DNA from: Sulfurospirillaceae bacterium
GTDB lineage: Bacteria > Campylobacterota > Campylobacteria > Campylobacterales > Sulfurospirillaceae
DNA: 64,000 bases
Reading direction: 5' to 3'
Assembly (NCBI GenBank): GCA_028684065.1
Contig: JAQUGO010000001.1
Coordinates: 186,001 to 250,000, forward strand
In this document: one piece after another, positions 16,393 to 24,686 of the stretch
How the letters are laid out: each line of letters starts with the position of its first letter
Position numbering within the stretch: position 1 is the first letter of the stretch
The notes under the pieces: generated by a model
Databases searched by the model: none
What the model was told of the DNA's origin: nothing
Seen by the model: the letters and a program-made list of their open reading frames with translations, nothing else
Made by a program: the position numbers and the translations under genes

Positions 16393-16887
16393 ATGGCACA
16401 ACTCAAAGTTTATGATTATTCTAAAGAAGATTTAGCAAAATTTCAATACGCTATTTTTAAAACAGAAAAAGGTGATATTACCATCAAACTTTTTCCAGAA
16501 GAAGTTCCAAATACAGTAGCAAACTTTGCAACATTAGCCAATGACAAATTTTATGATGGTTTAATTTTTCATCGTGTTATTGCAGGGTTTATGGCACAAG
16601 GTGGATGTCCTAGTGGCAGAGGTACTGGTGGACCTGGCTGGTCCATAGCATGCGAATGTAAAGGTCAAAAAAGCAAACATACGCGTGGAACGCTTTCAAT
16701 GGCACATGCGGGTCCAAATACAGGTGGAAGTCAATTTTTTATCTGTTTTGTAAACACTCCTCACTTAGATGGTGTACATACGGTATTTGGTAGCATTCAA
16801 AAAGAGGATGTTGAGAGTTTTAAAGTTCTTGATAGCATCAAACAAAATGATAAAATTCTTTCTATCGAAATAAAAGAAGTCCTTTAA
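16393..16887 (+). CDS. ppi: cyclophilin-type peptidyl-prolyl cis-trans isomerase
   Basis: The 164-residue single-domain cyclophilin has no signal peptide, so it should be cytoplasmic. The active-site stretch FHRVIAGFMAQGG contains the catalytic arginine. GGSQFFICF and LDGVHTVFG carry the substrate-binding Gln, Phe and His positions. It speeds proline isomerisation during folding. The gene is monocistronic: it has its own extended -10 and is followed by a perfect hairpin. Confidence 0.95.
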   Translation: MAQLKVYDYSKEDLAKFQYAIFKTEKGDITIKLFPEEVPNTVANFATLANDKFYDGLIFHRVIAGFMAQGGCPSGRGTGGPGWSIACECKGQKSKHTRGTLSMAHAGPNTGGSQFFICFVNTPHLDGVHTVFGSIQKEDVESFKVLDSIKQNDKILSIEIKEVL

Positions 16888-16892
16888 CATTT

Positions 16893-16926
16893 ATGTACAT
16901 GTAAAGAAAAACCTTTACATGTACAT
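16893..16926 (+). terminator. perfect 14-bp hairpin after ppi
   Basis: ATGTACATGTAAAG (16893-16906) and CTTTACATGTACAT (16913-16926) are exact inverted repeats with a 6-nt loop. Each arm carries the recurrent TACATGTAAA word. The downstream tract is TATTCC, so the U-run is weak. Confidence 0.7.
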
Positions 16927-17009
16927 TATTCCTTCCCTCATAATCAATTTTACCTTAATCTGATTACTTGTTGGTTATAATTATTTCTATTATCATTTAA
17001 AGGAGTATT

Positions 17010-17915
17010 ATGATTCAACGTATTAACTCGCTCTTCCCCTTATGGGCATTGCTGTTTTCAATTGCTGCTTATACTATGCCAAGTATTTTTATCCCATTTA
17101 AAAGTAATATTACTTTTTTACTGATTTCTATTATGTTTTTCATGGGTATAACCTTAAGGCTGGAAGATTTTTCACGCGTCCTGAAACAACCTAAGATTAT
17201 TGCTATTACAGTTAGTTTACAATTTATTATGATGCCGCTTATGGCTTTGTTTCTTTCGAAAAGTCTTGGTTTTTCAACTGAACTACTCGTAGGCATGATC
17301 TTAGTAGGTGCCGTATCTGGGGGGACTGCTTCGAATGTTATCACCTACTTAGCAAAAGGTGATGTTGCACTTTCCATTACGATGACTATAACGTCTACTT
17401 TACTTTCAGTGATCTTTACGCCTTTTTTAACATTGATTTATGTTGGCCAAAGTGTGCCTGTCCCAACCAATGATATGCTTTTAAGTATTTTAAAAATGGT
17501 ATTGGCTCCAGTTGTTATGGGTGTTATTATTAATTATTTTATGCATAACATCATTAAACGTTATGAGCCTTTTTTGGCAACATTCTCAATGATTGCTATC
17601 GTCTTTATCATTGCTATTGTTGTAGCACTTAACCAAGGTCGTATTGCTACCATTGGGCTTATTACAGTCACAGGAATCATTCTTCATAATCTATCAGGAC
17701 TTACAAGTGGATATTGGGTAGCTAAGTGGTTAGGATATGATCATAAAATTTGTAAAACTGTCGCGATAGAAGTAGGAATGCAAAACTCTGGTCTGGCCGT
17801 AGCGCTTGCTATGAAATACTTTACACCACTCAGTGCTTTACCTGGTGCAATTTTTAGTGTCTGGCACAATATCTCAGGTGCTATACTAGCTGGCTATTGG
17901 TCAAGGCGTACATAA
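17010..17915 (+). CDS. bile acid:sodium symporter (BASS) family transporter
   Basis: The 301-residue inner-membrane protein has about ten hydrophobic segments. GAVSGGTASNVITYLAKGD and VEVGMQNSGLAVALA match the two crossover signatures of BASS/ASBT proteins that bind sodium and substrate. Bacterial members carry organic acids such as pantoate or keto acids as well as sterol acids; the substrate here is unknown. The ATG follows a strong AAAGGAG site. The gene stands alone between ppi and the convergent S24 repressor. Confidence 0.87.
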   Translation: MIQRINSLFPLWALLFSIAAYTMPSIFIPFKSNITFLLISIMFFMGITLRLEDFSRVLKQPKIIAITVSLQFIMMPLMALFLSKSLGFSTELLVGMILVGAVSGGTASNVITYLAKGDVALSITMTITSTLLSVIFTPFLTLIYVGQSVPVPTNDMLLSILKMVLAPVVMGVIINYFMHNIIKRYEPFLATFSMIAIVFIIAIVVALNQGRIATIGLITVTGIILHNLSGLTSGYWVAKWLGYDHKICKTVAIEVGMQNSGLAVALAMKYFTPLSALPGAIFSVWHNISGAILAGYWSRRT

Positions 17916-17925
17916 TTAAGCTTTA

Positions 17926-17955
17926 GGTAGGTACATGCACCTCTAAGTACCTACC
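17926..17955. terminator. bidirectional terminator between convergent genes
   Basis: GGTAGGTAC (17926-17934) and GTACCTACC (17947-17955) form a 9-bp stem with a 12-nt loop. It sits between the transporter (plus) and the S24 repressor (minus), so one hairpin may serve both. Confidence 0.6.
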
Positions 17956-17974
17956 CATTACAAAAATATATTTA

Positions 17975-18634
17975 TTAAATATTTGACGATAATTTACCTA
18001 CTACTTTCCCTAAAATCTCAACATTTTCAGCATTAACCAGTTCTAGAGCATACGATTCATTATCGGATACTAATGCCACCATACCGTTTGATTTTAATTG
18101 TAAACGTTTAATAAAAAGCCCAGCTGGCGTAGAAACAATATAGATACCTGACTTTAATGCGTTCTTATACTCTTGATTGATAAATACAACATCACCACTG
18201 TATAAGGTTGGCTCCATTGAATCACCTAATACATTGATTGCTTGTATGTGTTTAATACTTTGAACTCCACCCAAGCGAGCAACAATCTCCTCATCAAGCA
18301 ACATAGGTTCGCTTTTCTCTTCGTCATTTAAAGCACCTCCGCCAGCAGAGGCATAAATGTCTTTAAAATAGTTAATACGCGCAAATTTATCTGTCTCGGC
18401 TTGTAAACTCTCTACGAATTGATCAAATAAAAGCCAATTGATAGAAATTTTACGTTTCGCACAAAATTCCAATATCTCCTTATAAGGAATTTTATTGCGA
18501 TTTTTCATCGTAGCCAATGTAATTTGATTGATATCTAGGGCTTCAGCTACATCTTTATCAAAGACTTTTCGATTTCCAACCTCTTCAGAAAGAATATCCT
18601 TGATTTTATTTAAAACATCAAAAATATTAGGCAT
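17975..18634 (-). CDS. CI/LexA-like repressor with S24 peptidase domain
   Basis: The 219-residue protein joins an N-terminal CI-type helix-turn-helix (about residues 24-60) to an S24 autopeptidase domain. The self-cleavage site is Ala97-Gly98 in YASAGGG. The catalytic serine is Ser139 in GDSMEPT and the lysine is Lys176 in GLFIKRL. Such proteins repress until RecA-stimulated self-cleavage. A 21-bp palindrome 32 bp upstream of its start is the likely operator, and a small divergent ORF lies beyond it. I see no phage structural genes nearby. It may be a domesticated repressor or the last trace of a phage switch. Confidence 0.85.
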   Translation of the reverse strand: MPNIFDVLNKIKDILSEEVGNRKVFDKDVAEALDINQITLATMKNRNKIPYKEILEFCAKRKISINWLLFDQFVESLQAETDKFARINYFKDIYASAGGGALNDEEKSEPMLLDEEIVARLGGVQSIKHIQAINVLGDSMEPTLYSGDVVFINQEYKNALKSGIYIVSTPAGLFIKRLQLKSNGMVALVSDNESYALELVNAENVEILGKVVGKLSSNI

Positions 18635-18665
18635 GATAACTCCTTATTAAGATTTTGAAACTATA

Positions 18666-18686
18666 AATATTTCAATTTGAAATATT
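18666..18686. promoter_or_regulatory. palindromic operator between the S24 repressor and the divergent small ORF
   Basis: AATATTTCAA (18666-18675) and TTGAAATATT (18677-18686) are perfect 10-bp arms around one T. Its place between divergent starts resembles a CI/Cro-type switch. Confidence 0.6.
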
Positions 18687-18738
18687 ATTATAGCATAAAT
18701 TCTATTTTTATTACAATATGAACAAAAAAGGAGTTACC

Positions 18739-18843
18739 ATGAAAACTTTAATCTGTAAAATGAGCCATACACGCGAAGCCTACAATACCTTTATGAATCG
18801 GCTCGAACAAAAAATGTTAGTACTTAGTAATATAATCTTCTAA
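18739..18843 (+). CDS. small 34-residue ORF divergent from the S24 repressor
   Basis: The ATG at 18739 is preceded by a very good ribosome site (AAGGAG, 5 bp spacing) and, at 18712-18717, by a TACAAT that could be a -10. The frame encodes 34 residues beginning MKTLICKMSHTREAYNTFMNRLEQK. The part after that is hydrophobic. The product is not recognised. Its position across the palindrome from the repressor suggests it is the repressed gene of the pair. It could also be a decayed remnant of a longer gene. Confidence 0.45.
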   Translation: MKTLICKMSHTREAYNTFMNRLEQKMLVLSNIIF

Positions 18844-18854
18844 AACAAACGTTA

Positions 18855-19421
18855 TTAGCTCTTCTTCTTTTGCGTAGCCTTTTGAAGATACGTCCACAAA
18901 AGAGCTATGATAGAGAGTAAAATAATAGGAGCATAAAGAGGATTGGCTGAAAAATAAGCCGCTATACGGGTAAGTAAATCTCCCGCTAAATAACTACCAA
19001 TACCCAATAGTAGTGCCCATAGTGCTGCAGATATGGTATTAATAATATGAAACTTTACAACAGGATATTTAGTTAGCCCTATTGTCACAGGAACAAGCGT
19101 TTTCAATCCATAGATAAATTTTTGAAAAAAGATGATTTTATCACCATGTTTTTTCATAAGAATATGACTGAGAGCCAACTTTCTACGGTGTGCTTTAATA
19201 TACGGCATTAAGACATGTTTATTGTATCTTCCCATATAAAAAAGAAAAGCACTCCCTATCACATTTGCACTAAAGGCTACAGCAATCGAAACCGTTAAAT
19301 CCATTTTCCCTGCATAAGAAAGTACGCCTGCTGCGATAATAGCAACCATACCACCGCCAAAAGAGTACCCAAATAAAATAATATAACCATAGGTAGAAAG
19401 TGAGTTAATAATATCTTCCAA
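18855..19421 (-). CDS. DedA-family membrane protein
   Basis: The 188-residue polytopic protein shows DedA/VTT features: a re-entrant region around FGYSFGGGMVAIIAAGV, then GDKIIFFQKFIYGLKTLVPVTIGLTKYPVVKFHIIN with the conserved F-x-R/K-x-x-x-x-x-R/P-like stretch. DedA proteins are flippases or lipid-homeostasis proteins, including undecaprenyl-phosphate carriers. It ends in a short lysine-rich cytoplasmic tail. It lies 8 bp downstream of the SYLF gene, probably in one transcript. Confidence 0.83.
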   Translation of the reverse strand: MEDIINSLSTYGYIILFGYSFGGGMVAIIAAGVLSYAGKMDLTVSIAVAFSANVIGSAFLFYMGRYNKHVLMPYIKAHRRKLALSHILMKKHGDKIIFFQKFIYGLKTLVPVTIGLTKYPVVKFHIINTISAALWALLLGIGSYLAGDLLTRIAAYFSANPLYAPIILLSIIALLWTYLQKATQKKKS

Positions 19422-19429
19422 GAAAATCC

Positions 19430-20092
19430 TTATTTATAAATCAATTGTAATGTTTTAGCAAACTCTTCAACGGCATACGAAGAAAGTAAGCTATCTGCTT
19501 GTATAATTTGTTCAGGCGTAATGTTATTCCCATAGAGCTCAATATTCTTATCATAATCATGATTTAATACACTACCATCAAGTGAAAAACCGATAAAAAG
19601 TCCTTCAGTTTTTGTATAAGTGTAAATTTCTGATTTAAAGTCTACTTCACTTCCTTTACCAACGCTCTCTCCTGCTGGTCCTACGGCAACTGAAGCATCT
19701 ACCCCTAATGTTATTTTATCATTCATCATTTTTTTGATACTATCTTTACTTTTAAATACCATTAAAATATCTTTAGATTCAAATCCAAGTTGTAAACCAA
19801 AACCAGCACCACCGAGTTTGACAAAAAATGGGTAACTCCATGAACCATCTGATTTTCTTACGACCATTACGCCATTACCAGTTTTGCCACCTAAAAACAT
19901 ACTAATTTCTATCGTTGAAGGGAAAATAGCAATGGCTTGAGCACTCTGGAATACTTTTCGAGGAATTGCCTTACTATCACGTAACATATTTTTAAATGCA
20001 TTAGAACTATCAAGTAATTTTTCTTCGGCAGAACCAAACACAAAAGTTGTGGCTAGTAAAACTAGCATAAGTATATAGCCTATTTTTTTCAT
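19430..20092 (-). CDS. secreted SYLF/YSC84-domain lipid-binding protein
   Basis: The 220-residue protein has a clear signal peptide of about 20 residues ending near VFGSA. The mature part is one SYLF domain: KVFQSAQAIAIFPSTIEISMFLGGKTGNGVMVVR and the glycine-rich GGAGFGLQLGFESKDILMVF. Proteins of this group bind phosphoinositides in eukaryotes and are of unknown function in bacterial periplasm. It lies between an ABC exporter and DedA, with gaps of under 10 bp, suggesting a shared role in envelope lipids. Confidence 0.85.
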   Translation of the reverse strand: MKKIGYILMLVLLATTFVFGSAEEKLLDSSNAFKNMLRDSKAIPRKVFQSAQAIAIFPSTIEISMFLGGKTGNGVMVVRKSDGSWSYPFFVKLGGAGFGLQLGFESKDILMVFKSKDSIKKMMNDKITLGVDASVAVGPAGESVGKGSEVDFKSEIYTYTKTEGLFIGFSLDGSVLNHDYDKNIELYGNNITPEQIIQADSLLSSYAVEEFAKTLQLIYK

Positions 20093-20097
20093 CTTTT

Positions 20098-21885
20098 TTA
20101 TCCCTCTCTTCCTTGATTTTTATTCACATAATTGTAAAATGCCCCCTCTTGTGCCAAAAGCATTTCGTGGGTTCCGTGTTCAACAATAACACCTTTATCA
20201 AGAACATAAATATAATCTACATTCTTAATGGTACTTAGCCTATGGGCTATAATTATCGTCGTCTTTTTTTCTAAATACGCTTCTAAAGCATAAAAAAGCT
20301 TTGCTTCCGTATGTACATCAAGAGCTGACGTTGACTCATCTAGGATGACTATATTGGGATCTTGTATTACCATACGAGCAATCGATAAACGTTGCCTTTG
20401 TCCACCAGAAAGTTTAATCCCATGCTTACCAATCTGTGTATCTAAACCTTCATCAAGCTCTGTAACAAAGGTATCAAGCTGTGCAATTTCTAAAGCTTTG
20501 TGGATTAATCCTGGCCCTATTGTACCATCAATCATTAAATTTTGAGCTATAGAAGCATTAAAAAGTTGTGGATTTTGAAGGACTAAAAAAACATTATCGC
20601 GCACAACATCCATACCTATATCTCGTATCGAAATTCCATCAAAAGCAATATCACCGTGTTCAAAAGGGTAAAGACCTACCAATAAATTAGCTAATGTTGT
20701 TTTTCCGCTTCCACTTGCACCGATAATAGCAACTTTTGAGCCTTTTGGAATACTCAAATTAATAGTATCCAAAACTGGTTTCACTCCATCGTAACTAAAG
20801 CTAAGATTTTTGACTTCTATACTATTGGTAGTGTCTTTGATAAAAGGATTTTCCACGTGTAGGAACTCTTCTTCTGTTGGAAGATTTAAAATAGCATTAA
20901 TTCTATCCAATGCCTTTTGTGCATTATGATAGCTGTATTGAATACTCAAAATATCTTGAATAGGTGTCATCATCACCCATAAATAGCCAAAAATTGCCAA
21001 CATTGAACCAATACTTAAGTCTGAATAGGCTACCACAAAAATACTTGCCGCACGAAAAATTTCAAAACCGGAGAGAAAAATCAAAAAGGAAAGACGGCTT
21101 GCACCATCACTTTTATAACCAAATTTAATGGAGCTTGTTTTAATGCTTTTGGCAAGTTCAATCACGTGACCAAAAAAACTCTTCTCTTTATTGGTAGAGC
21201 GAATTTGAATAAACATATCAAGTGTTTCACTTAGAGTATCTTGAAATATTTCAAAAGCTTTGTTTTGCTCTTTTTTAAGCAAAGAAACTTTTTTGGCTAA
21301 CTTTGTTGTCAACAAAATTACGATAGGGTTTAATATCAGTATAAAAAGCCCTAATTGCCAATGAATCATTAACAAAACAGCGCCTACACCAAGAATCGTA
21401 AATATAGAAATAATTAACCGACTGATAAACACACCAATAAAATTATCAATGGTTTCAACATCAATCACTAATAATGAAGAGGCTTGCCCTGCACCAAAAA
21501 ACTCAAAGGCATTCATTCGCACTTTGCTTAAATGAGTCAAAAGCACTTCTCGAATACTGTAAGCAACATTTTTTGAAACTATTGTGAAAAGTTTTGTCTG
21601 TAAATAATTTAAGAGAAAGAAACCACATCGCAAGAAAAGAACAATAACAAGAACCACCCCAATATAAATATAAGGTTTTTGTACATCACCCAAGAAGACA
21701 TCTACCCAATGCACGACAAATCCAGGTTTAGACAATAGCACTTCATCGACAAGCATTGGCATTAAAAGAGGAACTGGGGTGCTTATAAGAACAGCAATAA
21801 AAGCAATAATATTGGCAAAAATCAGTTCTTTTTTATACTGCATAATTGCTTTAAAAAGTGTGTTGAAGGTATAAAATGTTTGCAT
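20098..21885 (-). CDS. ABC exporter, MsbA-like half-transporter
   Basis: The 595-residue fusion of a six-helix membrane domain (1-310) and an ATPase domain (about 350-590) has the Walker A GASGSGKTT, the signature LSGGQRQRLS, the Walker B IVILDESTSALD and the H-loop IIIAHRLST. It should work as a homodimer exporting a lipid or amphipathic substrate. It is followed within 10 bp by SYLF and then DedA. Whether it is the essential lipid A flippase MsbA or a paralogue cannot be told from this window. Confidence 0.88.
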   Translation of the reverse strand: MQTFYTFNTLFKAIMQYKKELIFANIIAFIAVLISTPVPLLMPMLVDEVLLSKPGFVVHWVDVFLGDVQKPYIYIGVVLVIVLFLRCGFFLLNYLQTKLFTIVSKNVAYSIREVLLTHLSKVRMNAFEFFGAGQASSLLVIDVETIDNFIGVFISRLIISIFTILGVGAVLLMIHWQLGLFILILNPIVILLTTKLAKKVSLLKKEQNKAFEIFQDTLSETLDMFIQIRSTNKEKSFFGHVIELAKSIKTSSIKFGYKSDGASRLSFLIFLSGFEIFRAASIFVVAYSDLSIGSMLAIFGYLWVMMTPIQDILSIQYSYHNAQKALDRINAILNLPTEEEFLHVENPFIKDTTNSIEVKNLSFSYDGVKPVLDTINLSIPKGSKVAIIGASGSGKTTLANLLVGLYPFEHGDIAFDGISIRDIGMDVVRDNVFLVLQNPQLFNASIAQNLMIDGTIGPGLIHKALEIAQLDTFVTELDEGLDTQIGKHGIKLSGGQRQRLSIARMVIQDPNIVILDESTSALDVHTEAKLFYALEAYLEKKTTIIIAHRLSTIKNVDYIYVLDKGVIVEHGTHEMLLAQEGAFYNYVNKNQGREG

Positions 21886-21906
21886 GTTGGTCCGTTTAAA
21901 AGCAGA

Positions 21907-21931
21907 ATGTAGAGGAAATTTTCCTCTACAT
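21907..21931. terminator. hairpin after rny
   Basis: ATGTAGAGGAAA (21907-21918) and TTTCCTCTACAT (21920-21931) are perfect arms around a single T. It lies 11 bp past the rny stop on the minus strand and 21 bp before the ABC exporter start, so it should separate the two transcripts. It abuts a TACATGTAAAG word at 21927-21937. Confidence 0.6.
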
Positions 21932-21942
21932 GTAAAGATTAC

Positions 21943-23496
21943 TTAGCGTGCAAAATCTATCGCGCGCACTTCGCGAATCACGTTAACTTTAATTTCACCT
22001 GGATACTGAACTTTATCTTCAATCTCTTTGGCTATTTCTTTGGCCAACAAGACTGCTTCATCATCATTAATAAGCTTAGCATTAGCAATAACACGAATTT
22101 CACGTCCTGCATTAATCGCATACACTTGTTTGATTCCTGGTTTACTTTTAGCAATATCTTCGATATCATTAACACGTTTTAAGAAGCTCTCTAAAACCTC
22201 TCTTCTAGCACCTGGTCGTGCAGCTGAAAGTGTATCGGCAGCACATACCGCAGCGGATTCAACAGAGGTTGGCTCTTCATGACCGTGGTGAGCATAAATA
22301 GCATTAATAACAACATCATGTTCTTTATAACGTCTACAAATATCTGCACCCAAATCAACATGACTTCCAGCAGTCTCATGCGTTAGTGCTTTACCGATGT
22401 CATGTAAAATTCCTGCTCGTCTGGCTAAGAGTACATCGCCACCTGTTTCAGCCGCAATAATACCTGCTAAATGGGCAACTTCTAACGAATGCCCCAACGC
22501 ATTTTGACCATAACTTGCTCTAAATTTTAAGCGTCCAATGAGTTTGACTAATTCTGGATGGACTTTGGTAATACCAAGGTCTATAATAATATTTTCGCCC
22601 TCTTCGATTAAACTTTGGTCAAATTCATCTTTAACCTTCTCATAAATACCTTCAATACGTGCAGGTTGAATTCTGCCATCTTGGACTAGAAGCTCAATTA
22701 CTTTGGTTGCAATAGCACGGCGATATAGGTTAAAGCTACTCAAAATAATCGCATTAGGCGTGTCATCAATAATAATATCAACCCCTAAAAGCATCTCAAG
22801 TGTTTTGATATTGCGACCCTCTTTACCAATAATGCGACCTTTAAGCTCATCATCTTTGATATTGACTACGTTGATAAGACGCTCCGCTGCAAATTCACCG
22901 GCAAAACGTGTTGTTGCTTGCGCTAATATATAATTCACTCTACGTTTTGCATCTTGCTTCGCTTCTTCTTCAAGACGTCTAACCGTATGGGCAATTTCTG
23001 CACGTGATTGTTCTTCAACTTTTGTTAAGACAATTTCACGTGCTTCATTTTGTGTTAAACCAGCAGATCGTTCTAACACAGTTAAAGCTTCTTGAACTTT
23101 TACACTATACTCATTTTTAAGCTGTTTTCCTTCATCATATAAAGCATTTGCACTGGATTGAAGTATTTGAATATCTTCACGCTCTTTGGTGATTTTTTTA
23201 AATTCGTCTTTAAAATTACGCTCTTTTTTCTCAATTTCTAGCATTTTTTCAGAATGCTCTTTTTTAAGCATAATCGTACGATCTTCATACCGTCGTTTTG
23301 CTTCTAACTCTGCTTCTTTAACTTTAAGGTTACTATTACTTAAAATGAGTTCCGCTTCATGCTCAATTGCTTTTGCTTTTGCGCGTGCTTGTTCTATATG
23401 TATTTGGTAATTTGCCGACTCCATCTTTTTGGCGATGAAAAACCCTGCTACCCCACTTACTACGGTAGCTCCGATTGCTAATGACTCTAAAACCAT
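21943..23496 (-). CDS. rny: ribonuclease Y
   Basis: The 517-residue membrane-anchored endoribonuclease starts mRNA decay. An N-terminal membrane helix (about 1-20) is followed by a long charged coiled coil (25-190), a KH domain with GRIIGKEGRNIKTLE, and an HD domain with the metal-binding pair in ILHDIGKALTHE and AIYAHHGHEEP. Length fits the family. The ATG follows AGAGGGATC. Its first 134 nt overlap the end of the upstream cyclo-ligase gene in another frame, an unusually long same-strand overlap. Confidence 0.95.
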   Translation of the reverse strand: MVLESLAIGATVVSGVAGFFIAKKMESANYQIHIEQARAKAKAIEHEAELILSNSNLKVKEAELEAKRRYEDRTIMLKKEHSEKMLEIEKKERNFKDEFKKITKEREDIQILQSSANALYDEGKQLKNEYSVKVQEALTVLERSAGLTQNEAREIVLTKVEEQSRAEIAHTVRRLEEEAKQDAKRRVNYILAQATTRFAGEFAAERLINVVNIKDDELKGRIIGKEGRNIKTLEMLLGVDIIIDDTPNAIILSSFNLYRRAIATKVIELLVQDGRIQPARIEGIYEKVKDEFDQSLIEEGENIIIDLGITKVHPELVKLIGRLKFRASYGQNALGHSLEVAHLAGIIAAETGGDVLLARRAGILHDIGKALTHETAGSHVDLGADICRRYKEHDVVINAIYAHHGHEEPTSVESAAVCAADTLSAARPGARREVLESFLKRVNDIEDIAKSKPGIKQVYAINAGREIRVIANAKLINDDEAVLLAKEIAKEIEDKVQYPGEIKVNVIREVRAIDFAR

Positions 23497-24067
23497 TGAT
23501 CCCTCTTTTTAATATAGTTTTGTAGGGGGTTAAATAAATATCTGCTTCAATATCATGTTCTTCGGACACAATGGTCTGAGTGAAACACACTTCTCGCTGA
23601 ACAAACAATATTGTTGGTTTTGACGAAAAAGATTCGAAAAATCGATCATACATTCCTTTTCCAAAACCAATTCGCTTAAATGCCCCATCCACCCCAATGA
23701 CAGGCACTATGACTGCATCTATTTTTGGTTTAACTGCAAAAGAGTTCTTAGGCTCTAAGATGTTAAATCTTTTTTTATATAGAGGCAATTTATATTTTAC
23801 CATCTTAAAACTAATACCTTCCATAAATGGCACATAAACCTTGCATCTTCGCCTAAAGAATTGAATAACGTGTGTAATATCAGCTTCAATTGCCAAGGGA
23901 ATATACAGTAAAATTGAGCGTGCTTTTAACAAAGAAAGCATCGTAATTAATCTATCAGAAATCAATTTATCACGTTTATAATTATTGCTAGTTTGACATA
24001 GTTTTGCCCTACAATAGGCCCGAAATTCAGATTTATTTTCAAATTTAGTTTTTTCCATTGTTGTCAC
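23363..24067 (-). CDS. 5-formyltetrahydrofolate cyclo-ligase
   Basis: The 234-residue enzyme converts 5-formyl-THF to 5,10-methenyl-THF with ATP. The family core is intact: IPLAIEADI in the N-terminal half, and the ATP-binding GAFKRIGFGKGMYDRFF. The normal fold should end near IYLTPYKTIL. Another 45 or so basic residues follow because no stop appears before 23363, deep inside rny. That tail has no family likeness and is probably just read-through from a lost stop. A GTG at 24067 fits the AAGG site; the ATG at 24058 is an alternative. Confidence 0.85.
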   Translation of the reverse strand: MTTMEKTKFENKSEFRAYCRAKLCQTSNNYKRDKLISDRLITMLSLLKARSILLYIPLAIEADITHVIQFFRRRCKVYVPFMEGISFKMVKYKLPLYKKRFNILEPKNSFAVKPKIDAVIVPVIGVDGAFKRIGFGKGMYDRFFESFSSKPTILFVQREVCFTQTIVSEEHDIEADIYLTPYKTILKRGINGFRVISNRSYRSKWGSRVFHRQKDGVGKLPNTYRTSTRKSKSN

Positions 24068-24084
24068 TTTAAGCCTTATTTCAA

Positions 24085-24090
24085 TATAAT
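24085..24090 (+). promoter_or_regulatory. -10 element for the TlpA-ftsY-radA transcript
   Basis: A perfect TATAAT lies 42 bp before the lipoprotein start, in the gap divergent from the cyclo-ligase gene. No clear -35 is visible. Confidence 0.45.
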
Positions 24091-24132
24091 AGTACCCTTA
24101 ATATGATTTCTTTGCAATAAAAAAGGATTAGA

Positions 24133-24684
24133 ATGAAATTTTTTTTAGTGACCTTTACCGCCATCAGTTTGCTGCTTTTTAGTGGCTGTTCTTCCGATAA
24201 AAAGCAGAGTGAAGATAAAAACACATCCATTCTTCAAGAAAATACAAAAAAAGAGCCTATAACTCTTACCGATATTGATGGACAATCTATTATAGTCACG
24301 CCAACGGCAAAAGGATATACTTTCTCTGGCTATGAAAACAAAGTCGTTTTGGTCAACTTTTTTGCGACATGGTGTCCTCCATGTAAAGCAGAAATTCCTC
24401 ACCTTAATAACTTACAAGACAAATATAAAGATAATTTTGCCATTATAAGCGTTTTACTCGAAGAAAATAAATCCAACGACGAAATTGCTAATTTTGTTAA
24501 ATATAATGCTATCAAGTACACGATTACCAATAGTCCTGAAAACTATAAATTTGCTAAAGCTGTTGGTGGAGTTAATAATATCCCTTTAATGTTTTTATAC
24601 GACAAAGAAGGAAACTACTCTACACATTATGTTGGTGCTATTCCTGAAGAGATGATTGATGCTGATATCAAAAAAGTTCTCTAA
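24133..24684 (+). CDS. TlpA/ResA-like thiol-disulfide lipoprotein
   Basis: The 183-residue protein has a lipoprotein signal with the lipobox LLFSGC, so Cys20 should be lipidated and the protein membrane-tethered in the periplasm. The thioredoxin-fold domain carries the active site ATWCPPCKAEIPHL and the cis-proline region NNIPLMFLYD. CPPC proteins of this class usually reduce disulfides, for example in cytochrome c maturation. It is 2 bp upstream of ftsY. One D-x-N-x-T/S sequon lies near the N-terminus. Confidence 0.88.
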   Translation: MKFFLVTFTAISLLLFSGCSSDKKQSEDKNTSILQENTKKEPITLTDIDGQSIIVTPTAKGYTFSGYENKVVLVNFFATWCPPCKAEIPHLNNLQDKYKDNFAIISVLLEENKSNDEIANFVKYNAIKYTITNSPENYKFAKAVGGVNNIPLMFLYDKEGNYSTHYVGAIPEEMIDADIKKVL

Positions 24685-24686
24685 AG

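Noticed and set aside
17975-18843. Prophage or integrated element around the S24 repressor
   Set aside because: No integrase, attachment repeats or phage structural genes are visible; neighbours on both sides are ordinary chromosomal genes.
23363-24067. 5-formyl-THF cyclo-ligase as a frameshifted pseudogene
   Set aside because: The catalytic core is complete and in frame; only the C-terminal tail is odd, so lost stop read-through is a simpler explanation.
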